A DNA stretch of 64,000 bases from an uncultured Bacteroidales bacterium (lineage in GTDB: Bacteria; Bacteroidota; Bacteroidia; Bacteroidales; Paludibacteraceae), in the NCBI GenBank assembly GCA_946186915.1, contig CAMHOY010000004.1:1-64000 (forward strand). The letters are read 5' to 3'. Shown piece by piece: positions 1 through 8,624 of the stretch. The notes under the pieces were generated by a model. It did no database searches and was not told the origin of the DNA. It saw only the letters and a list, made by a program, of their open reading frames with translations. Position numbers and translations under genes: made by a program. The stretch's first letter is position 1, and each line of letters starts with the position of its first letter.

Positions 1-2
1 CC

Positions 3-2402
3 GAAGATGGTACGGGTATCGTACATATCGCCCCGACTTTCGGTGCGGACGATAAGAAAGTGGCGGACGCTGCCGGTGTTCCGGGGCTCTACATGCAGAC
101 CAAGAACAACGGACCTCGTCCTATGGTCGATTTCACCGGTAAATATTGGAAGATAGAAGACTTGGACCCGGAGTGGGTAAAAGATAACGTCAATGTGGAA
201 CTCTATGGCAAGTATGCCGGTCGATGGGTGAAGAACGCCTATGATCCGCAGTTCACTATTGACGGCAAATACGACGAAGCCGCTGCGGCAAAAGCAGAGA
301 GTCTGGATTTGCATCTCTGCTTGGAGATGAAAGCCGACGGACGTCTGCTTAAGAGCGAGAAGCACGTGCATACGTACCCCCACTGCTGGCGTACCGACAA
401 ACCCGTCCTCTACTACCCGCTCGACTCATGGTTCATCAAATCCACCAAAGCCCGCGAGCAGATGATTGCTCTCAACAAGACTATCAATTGGCAACCGGAA
501 TCCACCGGAACAGGACGTTTTGGCCAGTGGCTGAACAACCTCAACGACTGGAATCTCTCCCGTTCGCGTTATTGGGGAACGCCATTACCAATCTGGCGCA
601 CGGAAGATGGTAGCGAAGAGATATGTATCGGATCTATCGCCGAACTCTTCGCGGAAATAGAGAAGTCCGTGAAGGCCGGTTTCATGAAAGAGAATCCCTG
701 GCCGAAGCATAAAGTGGGAGATTATTCCAAAGCCAACTATGATCCTTCCGTCATAGATCTGCATCGTCCGTACGTGGATTCGATCATTCTCGTCTCGCCG
801 TCCGGCAAGCCCATGAAGCGCGAACTCGATCTCATCGACGTATGGTTCGATTCGGGCGCGATGCCGTATGCGCAGAACCACTATCCCTTCGAGAACGCCG
901 ATCTACCGCGTACTGCGGACTTCATCTCCGAAGGCGTGGACCAGACGCGCGGATGGTTCTTTACCTTGCATGCTATTCACACCATGATAGAAGGAACTGT
1001 GGCATACAAAAATGTCATCTCCAACGGTCTGGTTCTCGACAAGAACGGCAACAAGATGTCCAAACGTCTCGGCAATGCCGTGGACCCGTTCGGTGCGCTC
1101 GACACCTATGGTGCCGACCCCGTAAGATGGTACATGCTCACCAACTCCAGCCCGTGGGAAAACCTGAAATTCGATCCCGAGGGAGTGGACGAGGTGCGCC
1201 GTAAATTCTTTGGCACCCTCTATAACACCTATGGCTTCTTTGCGCTCTATGCCAATGTCGATAATTGGCAACCCGGTCGAGATCACGAAATCACGAGATC
1301 ACGAGATCACGAGATTGACAAATGGATCCTCTCGAAGCTCAATTCCCTCATCCAAGAGGTCACAGAAGCGTACGAAGCATACGAACCCACCAAAGCCGGA
1401 CGTGCTATCTCGGATTTCGTGCAGGACGACCTCTCTAACTGGTATGTGCGTCTGAACCGCAAGCGTTTCTGGGGAGGTGAGATGAACGCAGACAAACAAG
1501 CGGCTTACGACACGCTTTACACCTGTCTCAAGACTGTTGCCCAACTCATGGCGCCGAACGCACCGTTCTATGCAGATCGTCTCTACCGTGACCTCACGGG
1601 CGAAACGGTTCATCTCAGCACGTGGCCCAAAGCCGACGAAGCGCTCATCAACAAGACTCTTGAGCGTCAGATGTTCCTCGCGCAACAAGCGACTTCCACC
1701 ATCCTCTCTCTCCGCAAACGCGCCGAGAAGAACGTGCGTCAGCCGCTCCAGAAAGCAGTCATCCCGACACCGGATCAAGAGACAACCGATGCGCTCTTGC
1801 ACGTGGCTGACCTCATCAAATCCGAGGTGAACGTCAAGGAACTCGTCATCGTTCCTGCTGAGCAATCGGAGATTCGTCTGGTCAAGAAGATTAAACCGAA
1901 CTTCAAAGTGCTCGGTAAGAAAGTCGGCGCGAACATGAAAGCCCTCGCTGCCGCTATCAATGCCATGTCCCAAGACGACATCGCGAAGATGGAAACCGAA
2001 GGTTCTTTCAACTTTCAACTTTCAACTTTAGACTACACGATAGTGCCCGAGGATGTGGAAATTTTGACGGAAGACATGCCGGGATGGCTCGTAGCCAATA
2101 ACGGTATTCTGACTATCGCCCTCGACATCGAACTGACCGATGAACTCATCGAAGAAGGTATTGCGCGTGAACTCATCAACCGCATCCAGAACCTTCGCAA
2201 GTCTTCCGGTCTCGAGATAACCGACCGCATCGAGATCGAACTCGAGGACCGTCCGGAGATTCACAACGCGGTGCTCCACTGCGGCGATTACATCGCTTCG
2301 CAAGTACTAGCTACGGCAATCAACCTTCAGCCTTCAGTGGCAAGCAATCAGCAACTCGAGATGGATGGTTACAATGTAAATATTCAAATCAAAAAAGCAT
2401 AA
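3..2402 (+). CDS. ileS: Isoleucyl-tRNA synthetase, C-terminal part (5' end outside window)
   Basis: Class I aminoacyl-tRNA synthetase that charges tRNA-Ile in the cytoplasm. The listed ORF begins at an internal GTG, but the frame stays open to base 3 and reads EDGTGIVHIAPTFGADD, which is the end of the CP1 editing domain, so the gene is cut by the window edge. The KMSKR signature (NGNKMSKRLGNAVDP) lies at about bases 1045-1090. The anticodon-binding helical domain follows (DKWILSKLNSL, then the DDLSNWYVR segment) and then the family's C-terminal extension. Two in-frame simple-repeat inserts are odd: one encoding RDHEITRSRDHEI just before DKWILSKL, and one encoding FNFQLSTL. Two bases separate the stop from the next ATG, so ileS probably heads the operon that continues to 8.6 kb. 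Confidence 0.97.
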   Translation, partial: EDGTGIVHIAPTFGADDKKVADAAGVPGLYMQTKNNGPRPMVDFTGKYWKIEDLDPEWVKDNVNVELYGKYAGRWVKNAYDPQFTIDGKYDEAAAAKAESLDLHLCLEMKADGRLLKSEKHVHTYPHCWRTDKPVLYYPLDSWFIKSTKAREQMIALNKTINWQPESTGTGRFGQWLNNLNDWNLSRSRYWGTPLPIWRTEDGSEEICIGSIAELFAEIEKSVKAGFMKENPWPKHKVGDYSKANYDPSVIDLHRPYVDSIILVSPSGKPMKRELDLIDVWFDSGAMPYAQNHYPFENADLPRTADFISEGVDQTRGWFFTLHAIHTMIEGTVAYKNVISNGLVLDKNGNKMSKRLGNAVDPFGALDTYGADPVRWYMLTNSSPWENLKFDPEGVDEVRRKFFGTLYNTYGFFALYANVDNWQPGRDHEITRSRDHEIDKWILSKLNSLIQEVTEAYEAYEPTKAGRAISDFVQDDLSNWYVRLNRKRFWGGEMNADKQAAYDTLYTCLKTVAQLMAPNAPFYADRLYRDLTGETVHLSTWPKADEALINKTLERQMFLAQQATSTILSLRKRAEKNVRQPLQKAVIPTPDQETTDALLHVADLIKSEVNVKELVIVPAEQSEIRLVKKIKPNFKVLGKKVGANMKALAAAINAMSQDDIAKMETEGSFNFQLSTLDYTIVPEDVEILTEDMPGWLVANNGILTIALDIELTDELIEEGIARELINRIQNLRKSSGLEITDRIEIELEDRPEIHNAVLHCGDYIASQVLATAINLQPSVASNQQLEMDGYNVNIQIKKA
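1278..1316 (+). repeat. In-frame 8-bp tandem repeat inside ileS
   Basis: About four imperfect copies of GATCACGA in frame within ileS, encoding RDHEITRSRDHEI. They sit at the junction between the catalytic core and the anticodon-binding domain, a loop that varies between species. The surrounding domains are intact, so this reads as a tolerated insertion. Confidence 0.85.
2004..2029 (+). repeat. In-frame heptamer repeat inside ileS
   Basis: Three copies of CTTTCAA plus a partial copy. Twenty-one bases equal seven codons, so the reading frame is kept (FNFQLSTL). It is one of a set of period-7 tracts in this window, found both in genes and between genes. Confidence 0.85.
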
Positions 2403-2404
2403 GT

Positions 2405-2836
2405 ATGAAGAAGTATTTTCGATTAGTACTGATGGCTCTCGTGAGCATCGCGTTCATCGGATGCGATATGTTCAACAAGAAAACCGACTACAACTTAAGT
2501 GATTTGCAGGGGAAATGGTGTAAAGATGGAGTACATGAGTACCGTGTTTTCTCTACTGACCCGGCCCTACGATCCGGTTACCTTTGGGGCTGGGAATGGA
2601 ATGAAGACGAGGATGTGCATGAAAGTGACCTGGTTCCGCAGGGGGACGGCTGGTTCATGTATCGATTGGACAACGATGAACTGCTGGAGATTCATCAAAC
2701 AGACTATGGCTGGGCAGAAATCCCGCAGGAGTATGTCATCACAGTGCTGACAAGTAAGAAGATGACGTACTACAAAAAAGGTTATTCCAGCGAGAAACAA
2801 AGTTTCACCAAACAACCGAAGGAACCGAACGAATGA
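2405..2836 (+). CDS. Small lipoprotein of unknown function
   Basis: A 143-residue protein with a lipoprotein signal peptide: charged MKKYFR, a hydrophobic stretch, then the lipobox FIGC with Cys at about residue 20. It should be lipidated and face the periplasm or outer membrane. The mature part is rich in Trp, Asp and Glu (WGWEWNEDEDVHE) with no family I recognise. It starts two bases after ileS and overlaps the AsmA-like gene by four bases (ATGA), so translation is probably coupled across all three. The function is unknown; the lipoprotein call is firm. Confidence 0.8.
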   Translation: MKKYFRLVLMALVSIAFIGCDMFNKKTDYNLSDLQGKWCKDGVHEYRVFSTDPALRSGYLWGWEWNEDEDVHESDLVPQGDGWFMYRLDNDELLEIHQTDYGWAEIPQEYVITVLTSKKMTYYKKGYSSEKQSFTKQPKEPNE

Positions 2837-5800
2837 AACGTGCATTGATCATCACCGGTATCACCTTGGGTTCCTTGCTGCTGGTACTTATTGCGGCAGT
2901 GCTCATCGTGATATACGTAGTTTTCACTCCGGCCCGATTGACACCTATCGCGCGTCAGGCAGCGGCGGAGTATATCACCTGTGAGCATGAGATAGGGGAG
3001 GTGGACCTCACGTTCTTCTCTACCTTCCCGCGTTTTGGCTTGCGTGCCGATGGGTTGCTGTTGATCAATCCTAAAGCCGGCAGTCAGAACGATACGGTCG
3101 TGTCTGCCCCGCGATTCACAGTTACGGTGAACCTCATGGAGTTTCTGAACAACAAAAACCTGGTCATTCATGAGGCGATATTGGATGACGCATCGGTGAA
3201 TTTCTTCATTGCGCCGGACGGAACGACAAACCTCACGGATGTCTTCGTTACTTCACCTGACACCACCGATACTACCGCTTTCTCCTTGCCTTTCAATGAG
3301 TTGCGCGTAGATGGTCTGCATATCAAAGCACGCGCCATCACTTTCGTCGATGCCAAGGATACTATCGATGCCTCGCTGGGCATCACCGAACTGAGCGCGA
3401 AAGCGGAGAGTTGGGACGACATGTTGATTGCGCTGGAGGCCAACAATGTATGTGCACACCTCAAAGGAGATACCTACGCCGACAGTCTCCATGTGGAATT
3501 AATTGCACCTCTGGCGATGAATCTCAATGACATGCATTTCGCGATGGATGGAGCCAGACTTGCGGTAAACGATTTTAACTTGAGACTCGAAGGAGAAGCG
3601 ACCATCGGAGACAGTATTGCCTTGGATGCCAAAATAGAGACTGATAAATGGCAGATAAAGCCACTTCTGGCACTTGTGCCGGAGAAATTCACCAAGTCGC
3701 TCTCGGACCTCGATGTAGATGGTACGGTTCAACTGGAAGCAACAGCACAAGGCTATTATGCCGATTCCGTCATGCCGCATGTTCAAGCGCATCTTATCTT
3801 GAAAGACGGCGAAGGTAAATACAAACCGCTGCCGTACGACTTGCGCGATGTGAAACTGGATGCCGAGGCAGACTTGCGAATGAATAAAGGCGAGCAGTCC
3901 AACGTGACGATTCGCACGCTCGAGGCGAAGACAAAGAAGAGTGCATTAGCAGCCAAGGGTACAGTGGAAGACCTCTTGGGCGACATGCTGATGGATCTGC
4001 ATCTGACGCTTGACGCGAACCTGCCGGATTTTGCGTATTTCTACCCGGAGAAAATGACCCTTGCCGGTCGCGCGAAAGGAAAAGCCGATGCACGGATACG
4101 TCTGGATGATCTCACGGCTATGCGTCTGGACAAAGGACGTATAGACGCGGACCTCAATCTGTCGGATATCCGCTATGCTACGGATAGCATGGAGGCGGAC
4201 CTGCCGATGACGCATGCCCGCATTCAGATGCCGAATCCGCAACCTTCCAAACCCACTCTCAAATGGGCACGTATCGATCTGGAGACCGATAAAGTGGATT
4301 TCACAATGGCAACGCCATTGACGGCCGCACTCAAAGCGTCTGCAATCCAACTTGAGACGGGTAACGTGCTTTCCGACAATCCTGTCCTTTATGCCGCTGT
4401 AGGGCTGCAGTCTGACCGGCCGGTAGAGGTAGAGATGGATTCGATGGGGGGGACGGTGGACGCACCGGACCTCAAGGCATACGTGGAGTACAACACCAAG
4501 TCCGAGACAGGTTTGGAGAAGGCGCAGGCGGATATCAGCTTCGACGGTCTTGACGGATTCTTCCAGGATATCAAAGCCGACCTGAAAGCATCGCAATTGA
4601 GCGCAACCATGAATGCCGGCAAGTCGCTGAAAGCCAAACTTAAAACGCAGGCACTCAATGCACAAATGGGGGAAGAATTGTTTGCGAAGACAGGAGATTT
4701 AGCGCTGGATGCCTCTGCTCGCTATAACAGCAAGGGTGAAAACGCACTCCTTAAATGGAATCCGCGTCTGAAGATCAACCTCAAGAACGGAGAAATGAAT
4801 ATGCCGGAACGCTTGCCCGAACCCGTGTATATACCTTCGATCGAATTCAGTTATTCGAATAGGGAGATGAATATAGCCGACGCACGGGTCGAATTGGGCA
4901 ATTCGGACCTGAACCTCAAAGGAAATGTACGCAATATCGGCAAATGGTTCCGACATAAGGCGATTTTGGAAGGCCAACTGGATATCGTTTCCGACCACTG
5001 CGATGCGAACCAACTGCTGGCGTGGTTCAGCGCAGATGAGGGTTCGGCGGAAGAAGAGCCTACCCCCGCCCCCTCCCTAAAAGGAGGGGAGAATGACCAA
5101 ATGGTAAATGAAAAGGAACCCTTCTTGGTTCCTACGGATGTGGATCTGGCGCTCAACACGCATATGCGCGAGGTAGAGATATTCAATCAGGTGGCGAAAG
5201 ACTTGAAAGGCGGACTGTATGTAAAGGACGGCAAACTGATTCTCGATGAAATGGGTTTTGTATGCCGTGCCGCCAAACTGCAACTTACGGCGATTTATCG
5301 TACGCCGCGTAAGAACCACCTCTATCTGGGCTTTGACTACCACATGATAGACGTCGATATAGACGAACTGCTGACGATGATTCCGAACCTCGAGCAGATG
5401 GTTCCGATGCTCAGCTCTTTCAAGGGCGCAGCGCAGTTCCACTTGGCGGCGGAGACCTACCTCAACAGCCAGTACCAGCCGAAGATCAGCACCCTTCGCG
5501 GCGCCGCTTCGCTTACCGGCAAAGACCTCGTAGTCATGGATAGCAAGACCTTCTCGAAGATAAGCAAACTGCTGCTCTTCAAAAAGAAGACGGAGAATAA
5601 GATCGATTCAATCAATGCCGAACTGACTGTTTATAAAGACCAGATTGATGTATATCCGCTCTGCGTGCAGATGGATAATTACATGGTGGCTCTCGGAGGA
5701 CGGCATAAGACGGACATGACCTTCGACTACGATATCAATGTACTCAGCCCGATTTACCTCGGCGTGCATGTAGGAGGAAGCATGGACAACTTGAAAATCA

Positions 5801-5925
5801 AGTTGGCGAAATGCAAGTACGCCAAGGACTTCAAACCGCATTGGTATCAGAAAGCCGACACGCAGTCAAGGGAACTGCGTCAGTTGATCAAGCAATCGAT
5901 GGAGAAGAACGTACGTATCCAATAA
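2833..5925 (+). CDS. AsmA-like family protein, inner-membrane anchored
   Basis: 1030 residues with one N-terminal membrane helix (about residues 5-32) and a long periplasmic part. The N-terminal AsmA-like region reads RQAAAEYITCEHEIGEVDLTFF, and the C-terminal AsmA-like region shows the usual series of beta-rich segments and ends near YLGVHVGGSMDNLKIKLAKCKYAKDF. AsmA/TamB/YhdP-type proteins form bridge-like structures between the membranes and are linked to lipid transport and outer-membrane integrity; transfer of that role here is inference. A low-complexity linker at about residues 735-760 carries the palindrome-encoded peptide PTPAPSLKGGE. The gene overlaps the upstream lipoprotein by four bases and lies 21 bases from the following peptidase gene. 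Confidence 0.85.
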   Translation: MKRALIITGITLGSLLLVLIAAVLIVIYVVFTPARLTPIARQAAAEYITCEHEIGEVDLTFFSTFPRFGLRADGLLLINPKAGSQNDTVVSAPRFTVTVNLMEFLNNKNLVIHEAILDDASVNFFIAPDGTTNLTDVFVTSPDTTDTTAFSLPFNELRVDGLHIKARAITFVDAKDTIDASLGITELSAKAESWDDMLIALEANNVCAHLKGDTYADSLHVELIAPLAMNLNDMHFAMDGARLAVNDFNLRLEGEATIGDSIALDAKIETDKWQIKPLLALVPEKFTKSLSDLDVDGTVQLEATAQGYYADSVMPHVQAHLILKDGEGKYKPLPYDLRDVKLDAEADLRMNKGEQSNVTIRTLEAKTKKSALAAKGTVEDLLGDMLMDLHLTLDANLPDFAYFYPEKMTLAGRAKGKADARIRLDDLTAMRLDKGRIDADLNLSDIRYATDSMEADLPMTHARIQMPNPQPSKPTLKWARIDLETDKVDFTMATPLTAALKASAIQLETGNVLSDNPVLYAAVGLQSDRPVEVEMDSMGGTVDAPDLKAYVEYNTKSETGLEKAQADISFDGLDGFFQDIKADLKASQLSATMNAGKSLKAKLKTQALNAQMGEELFAKTGDLALDASARYNSKGENALLKWNPRLKINLKNGEMNMPERLPEPVYIPSIEFSYSNREMNIADARVELGNSDLNLKGNVRNIGKWFRHKAILEGQLDIVSDHCDANQLLAWFSADEGSAEEEPTPAPSLKGGENDQMVNEKEPFLVPTDVDLALNTHMREVEIFNQVAKDLKGGLYVKDGKLILDEMGFVCRAAKLQLTAIYRTPRKNHLYLGFDYHMIDVDIDELLTMIPNLEQMVPMLSSFKGAAQFHLAAETYLNSQYQPKISTLRGAASLTGKDLVVMDSKTFSKISKLLLFKKKTENKIDSINAELTVYKDQIDVYPLCVQMDNYMVALGGRHKTDMTFDYDINVLSPIYLGVHVGGSMDNLKIKLAKCKYAKDFKPHWYQKADTQSRELRQLIKQSMEKNVRIQ
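5070..5089 (+). repeat. Palindromic GC-rich insert coding PAPSLKGG
   Basis: A perfect 7-bp stem, CCCCTCC / GGAGGGG with a six-base loop, lies in frame in the Glu/Pro-rich linker of the AsmA-like gene. It encodes the core of PTPAPSLKGGE. I recall similar peptides in linkers of unrelated Bacteroidales proteins, which suggests a dispersed palindromic element tolerated in coding sequence. Confidence 0.7.
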
Positions 5926-5946
5926 CCCCAAAATAACAAATCACAA

Positions 5947-8076
5947 ATGACACACAACAAATTATTCCTTTTAGGAATTGCTGCTATGACATTATTGGCT
6001 TGCAACCACCCCCAATCCAACCCGTTGTTGGATCAGCCGAACACCCCGTTTGGTGTACCGGCGTTTGATCAAGTGAAAATCGAGCATTACCTGCCTGCTT
6101 TTGAAGAAGCAATCAAGCAGAACAAAGCGGAGGTCGATGCCATAGTGAATAACGAAGCCGAGCCGACGTTCGAAAACACTATCGTGGCGCTGGACCGTTC
6201 CGGTCTGCTCTTGGACCGCGTAGTAGGCGTTTTCTTCAATGTCCTTGAGGCGGATGGCAACGATGAGATGAATGAGATCGCAGAGAAAGTGAGTCCGATG
6301 CTGAGCGAACTGAGCGATGGTATCATCTTGAATGACAAATTGTTCCAGCGTGTTAAGTTCGTCTATGAGCAGCGCGACCACTTGGGTCTCAACCCCGAGC
6401 AGATGCGTCTGTTGACGGAGACCTACAAGAACTTTGCGGATAACGGAGCAAACCTGCCGGAGGACAAGAAAGAGCGTCTCAAAGAGATCAACCAGGAACT
6501 CGGTCTACTCTCTCTTAAGTTCGGCAACAACGTGGTAGCAGAGACCAATTCCTGCCAGCGTTTCATCACCGATGAGGCGGAACTGGCGGGGCTGCCGGAG
6601 AGTGCCAAAGCCGCTGCTGCAGAGGAAGCGGAGGCAGCCGGACATCCGGGCGAATGGCTCTTTACACCCAAACGCACCTCTTTCACGCCGGTGCTCCAGT
6701 ACTGCGAGAACCGCGAACTGCGCAAACAGCTCCTTATGGACTATACCACCCGCGCAAATCATGACAACGAGTTTGATAACAAAGCCGTCATCGTCCGCGA
6801 GATGCAATTGCGTATCGAGCGCGCCAACTTGTTCGGTTATGACAACCCTGCCGACTATATCCTCGCGGACTGCATGGCGAAGAACCATCAGACAGTGGAC
6901 GCTTTCCTTCAATCCGTTTGGGCTCCCTCGTTAGAGGCTGCCAAGCGTGAGGCTGCGGCTTTGCAGGAAGTGATGGATGCAGAGAAAATGGCGCAAGACC
7001 CGCATACCGATGATCAGGTGTTGCTACAACCTTGGGACTGGTGGTTCTATGCAGAGAAACTGCGTAAGGCGAAATATGACCTCGATGAAGAGGAGATCAA
7101 GCCCTATTTCGAACTCTCCAACGTCCGCAAAGGTGCGTTCGGCGTAGCTACCAAACTGTATGGTCTGCAATTTGAGAAATTAGAGGACATGCCGGTGTAT
7201 AACCCCGAAGTAGAGGTCTTTAAGGTTACCGAAGCGGATGGCTCGCTGGTAGGTATTCTATACACCGATTATTTCCCGCGTGCGGGTAAGCGTCCGGGGG
7301 CATGGATGAACCAGATCCTGCCGCAGTATATCGATGCGGAAGGTGTAGATCATCGTCCGGTAGTTATCAATGTGGGTAACTTCAACAAGCCGACCGCAGG
7401 CAATCCGTCCCTTCTCTCGATGGATGATGTAGAGACCCTCTTCCATGAGTTCGGCCATGCGCTGCACGGACTGCTGTCCAAAGCGCATTACAAATCGCTC
7501 AGCGGTACGAATACCCCTCGCGACTTTGTGGAACTGCCTTCGCAGTTTATGGAGAACTATGCATACGAACCGGAGGTGCTTAAGACCTATGCCTTCCATT
7601 ATCAGACGGGCGAGGTGATTCCGGATGAGTTGATAGAGAAAATCAATGCGGCTGGTAAGTTCAACCAGGGTTTTGTGACGACAGAACTGCTCTCTGCGTC
7701 TATTCTTGATATGGATTTTCATGAGTTGACGACTGCGGAAGGTCTCGATGTCAATGCTTTTGAGAAACAGAGCATGGAGAAGATGGGTATGATTGATGAG
7801 ATCATTGTGCGTTATCGTCCAACGTTCTACAATCATATCTTCACTACGGGTTATGAGGCCGGGTATTACAGTTATACTTGGGCTGCAGTGCTGGATGCAG
7901 ACGCATTTGCGGCGTTCAAAGAGACAGGAAACCTCTTTGATGCTGAGACAGCCGCTCGTTTCCGTCACTTGCTGGAGCAAGGCGGTACGCGTGACGCACA
8001 GGAGCTCTACCTGGAGTTCCGCGGTAAAGAGGCGGATCCCAAGAATCTGTTGAGAAGAAAGGGATTTATTGACTGA
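5947..8076 (+). CDS. dcp: M3 family metallopeptidase lipoprotein (peptidyl-dipeptidase Dcp type)
   Basis: 709-residue zinc peptidase of the M3 (thimet oligopeptidase) family; Dcp enzymes remove dipeptides from the C-termini of short peptides. The N-terminus begins like other Dcp proteins (NPLLDQPNTPFGVPAFDQVK). The catalytic HEFGH motif is in VETLFHEFGHALHGLL at about residue 500, and the downstream glutamate region is PRDFVELPSQFMENY. Unlike cytoplasmic E. coli Dcp, it has a signal peptide and lipobox (MTLLACNHP), so it is probably a periplasmic lipoprotein. Length is normal for the family. It follows the AsmA-like gene in the same operon. The family call is very firm; exact substrates are unknown. 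Confidence 0.95.
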   Translation: MTHNKLFLLGIAAMTLLACNHPQSNPLLDQPNTPFGVPAFDQVKIEHYLPAFEEAIKQNKAEVDAIVNNEAEPTFENTIVALDRSGLLLDRVVGVFFNVLEADGNDEMNEIAEKVSPMLSELSDGIILNDKLFQRVKFVYEQRDHLGLNPEQMRLLTETYKNFADNGANLPEDKKERLKEINQELGLLSLKFGNNVVAETNSCQRFITDEAELAGLPESAKAAAAEEAEAAGHPGEWLFTPKRTSFTPVLQYCENRELRKQLLMDYTTRANHDNEFDNKAVIVREMQLRIERANLFGYDNPADYILADCMAKNHQTVDAFLQSVWAPSLEAAKREAAALQEVMDAEKMAQDPHTDDQVLLQPWDWWFYAEKLRKAKYDLDEEEIKPYFELSNVRKGAFGVATKLYGLQFEKLEDMPVYNPEVEVFKVTEADGSLVGILYTDYFPRAGKRPGAWMNQILPQYIDAEGVDHRPVVINVGNFNKPTAGNPSLLSMDDVETLFHEFGHALHGLLSKAHYKSLSGTNTPRDFVELPSQFMENYAYEPEVLKTYAFHYQTGEVIPDELIEKINAAGKFNQGFVTTELLSASILDMDFHELTTAEGLDVNAFEKQSMEKMGMIDEIIVRYRPTFYNHIFTTGYEAGYYSYTWAAVLDADAFAAFKETGNLFDAETAARFRHLLEQGGTRDAQELYLEFRGKEADPKNLLRRKGFID

Positions 8077-8099
8077 TTTCTAATTTCTAATTTCTGATC
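8077..8099 (+). repeat. Heptamer repeat between genes
   Basis: TTTCTAA, TTTCTAA, TTTCTGA in the 26-bp gap between the M3 peptidase gene and the small membrane-protein gene. It belongs to the window-wide period-7 repeat class. Confidence 0.7.
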
Positions 8100-8102
8100 T
8101 TT

Positions 8103-8624
8103 GTGAAACGTAGCACTCAAACACTTCTATACCATCTGTTGCCGGCAGTCTTTTGGCTGCTGGCAATAGGCGGTAGCTTGGTTCCTGCGTTGCCTTCTCT
8201 AAACACTAAACTCTCAACACTCAACTACTATAGCGGCTATTGGGTTGCCGCCATAGTGTTGATAGTCATCCTCTTTATCGGGCGCATCAAGCGCCATGCT
8301 TCGTCCGTAGAAGAGTGCTTCGGGATGGCGTTGCTCTTGGGCGTCGCTTCCTATTGGTTGCCTACGGTGGTTTTTCTGACGATACCCGTGTGGGCATATC
8401 TCATCTACCAAAATCTTTTTAGCGGCCGTTCGTTGCTGGCTACGTTCCTGGGCTATGCCGTGGTAGCTATATGGGCGGCTGTATTCATCTTTTTCGGATG
8501 GATAGCCAATCCTTGGGCGCACTTCTTTGCATTAGAAAACGCCCTCGGGTGGATACCCTTGGGCGCTATCTTGCTTGCGTGGCTCGGCTCTACCATCGTA
8601 CGACAAACCCTGCGTGTACGTTGA
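8103..8624 (+). CDS. Small multi-pass membrane protein of unknown function
   Basis: 173 residues with about five hydrophobic helices (LLPAVFWLLAIGGSLVPAL, WVAAIVLIVILFIG, GMALLLGVASYW, AVVAIWAAVFIFFGW, LGWIPLGAILLAWLG). No family is recognised. The start is GTG in the context tttgtgaaacg. The loop between helices 1 and 2 contains a heptamer-repeat insert coding LNTKLSTLNYYS. The 3' end overlaps the convergent TonB-receptor gene by 35 bp. It is probably the last gene of the ileS operon. Confidence 0.65.
   Translation: MKRSTQTLLYHLLPAVFWLLAIGGSLVPALPSLNTKLSTLNYYSGYWVAAIVLIVILFIGRIKRHASSVEECFGMALLLGVASYWLPTVVFLTIPVWAYLIYQNLFSGRSLLATFLGYAVVAIWAAVFIFFGWIANPWAHFFALENALGWIPLGAILLAWLGSTIVRQTLRVR
8198..8228 (+). 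repeat. In-frame heptamer repeat in the small membrane protein
   Basis: Degenerate copies TAAACAC, TAAACTC, TCAACAC, TCAACTA with a period of seven bases, coding LNTKLSTLNY between predicted helices 1 and 2. The same TAAACAC unit occurs between genes near 62.0 kb. Confidence 0.75.
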
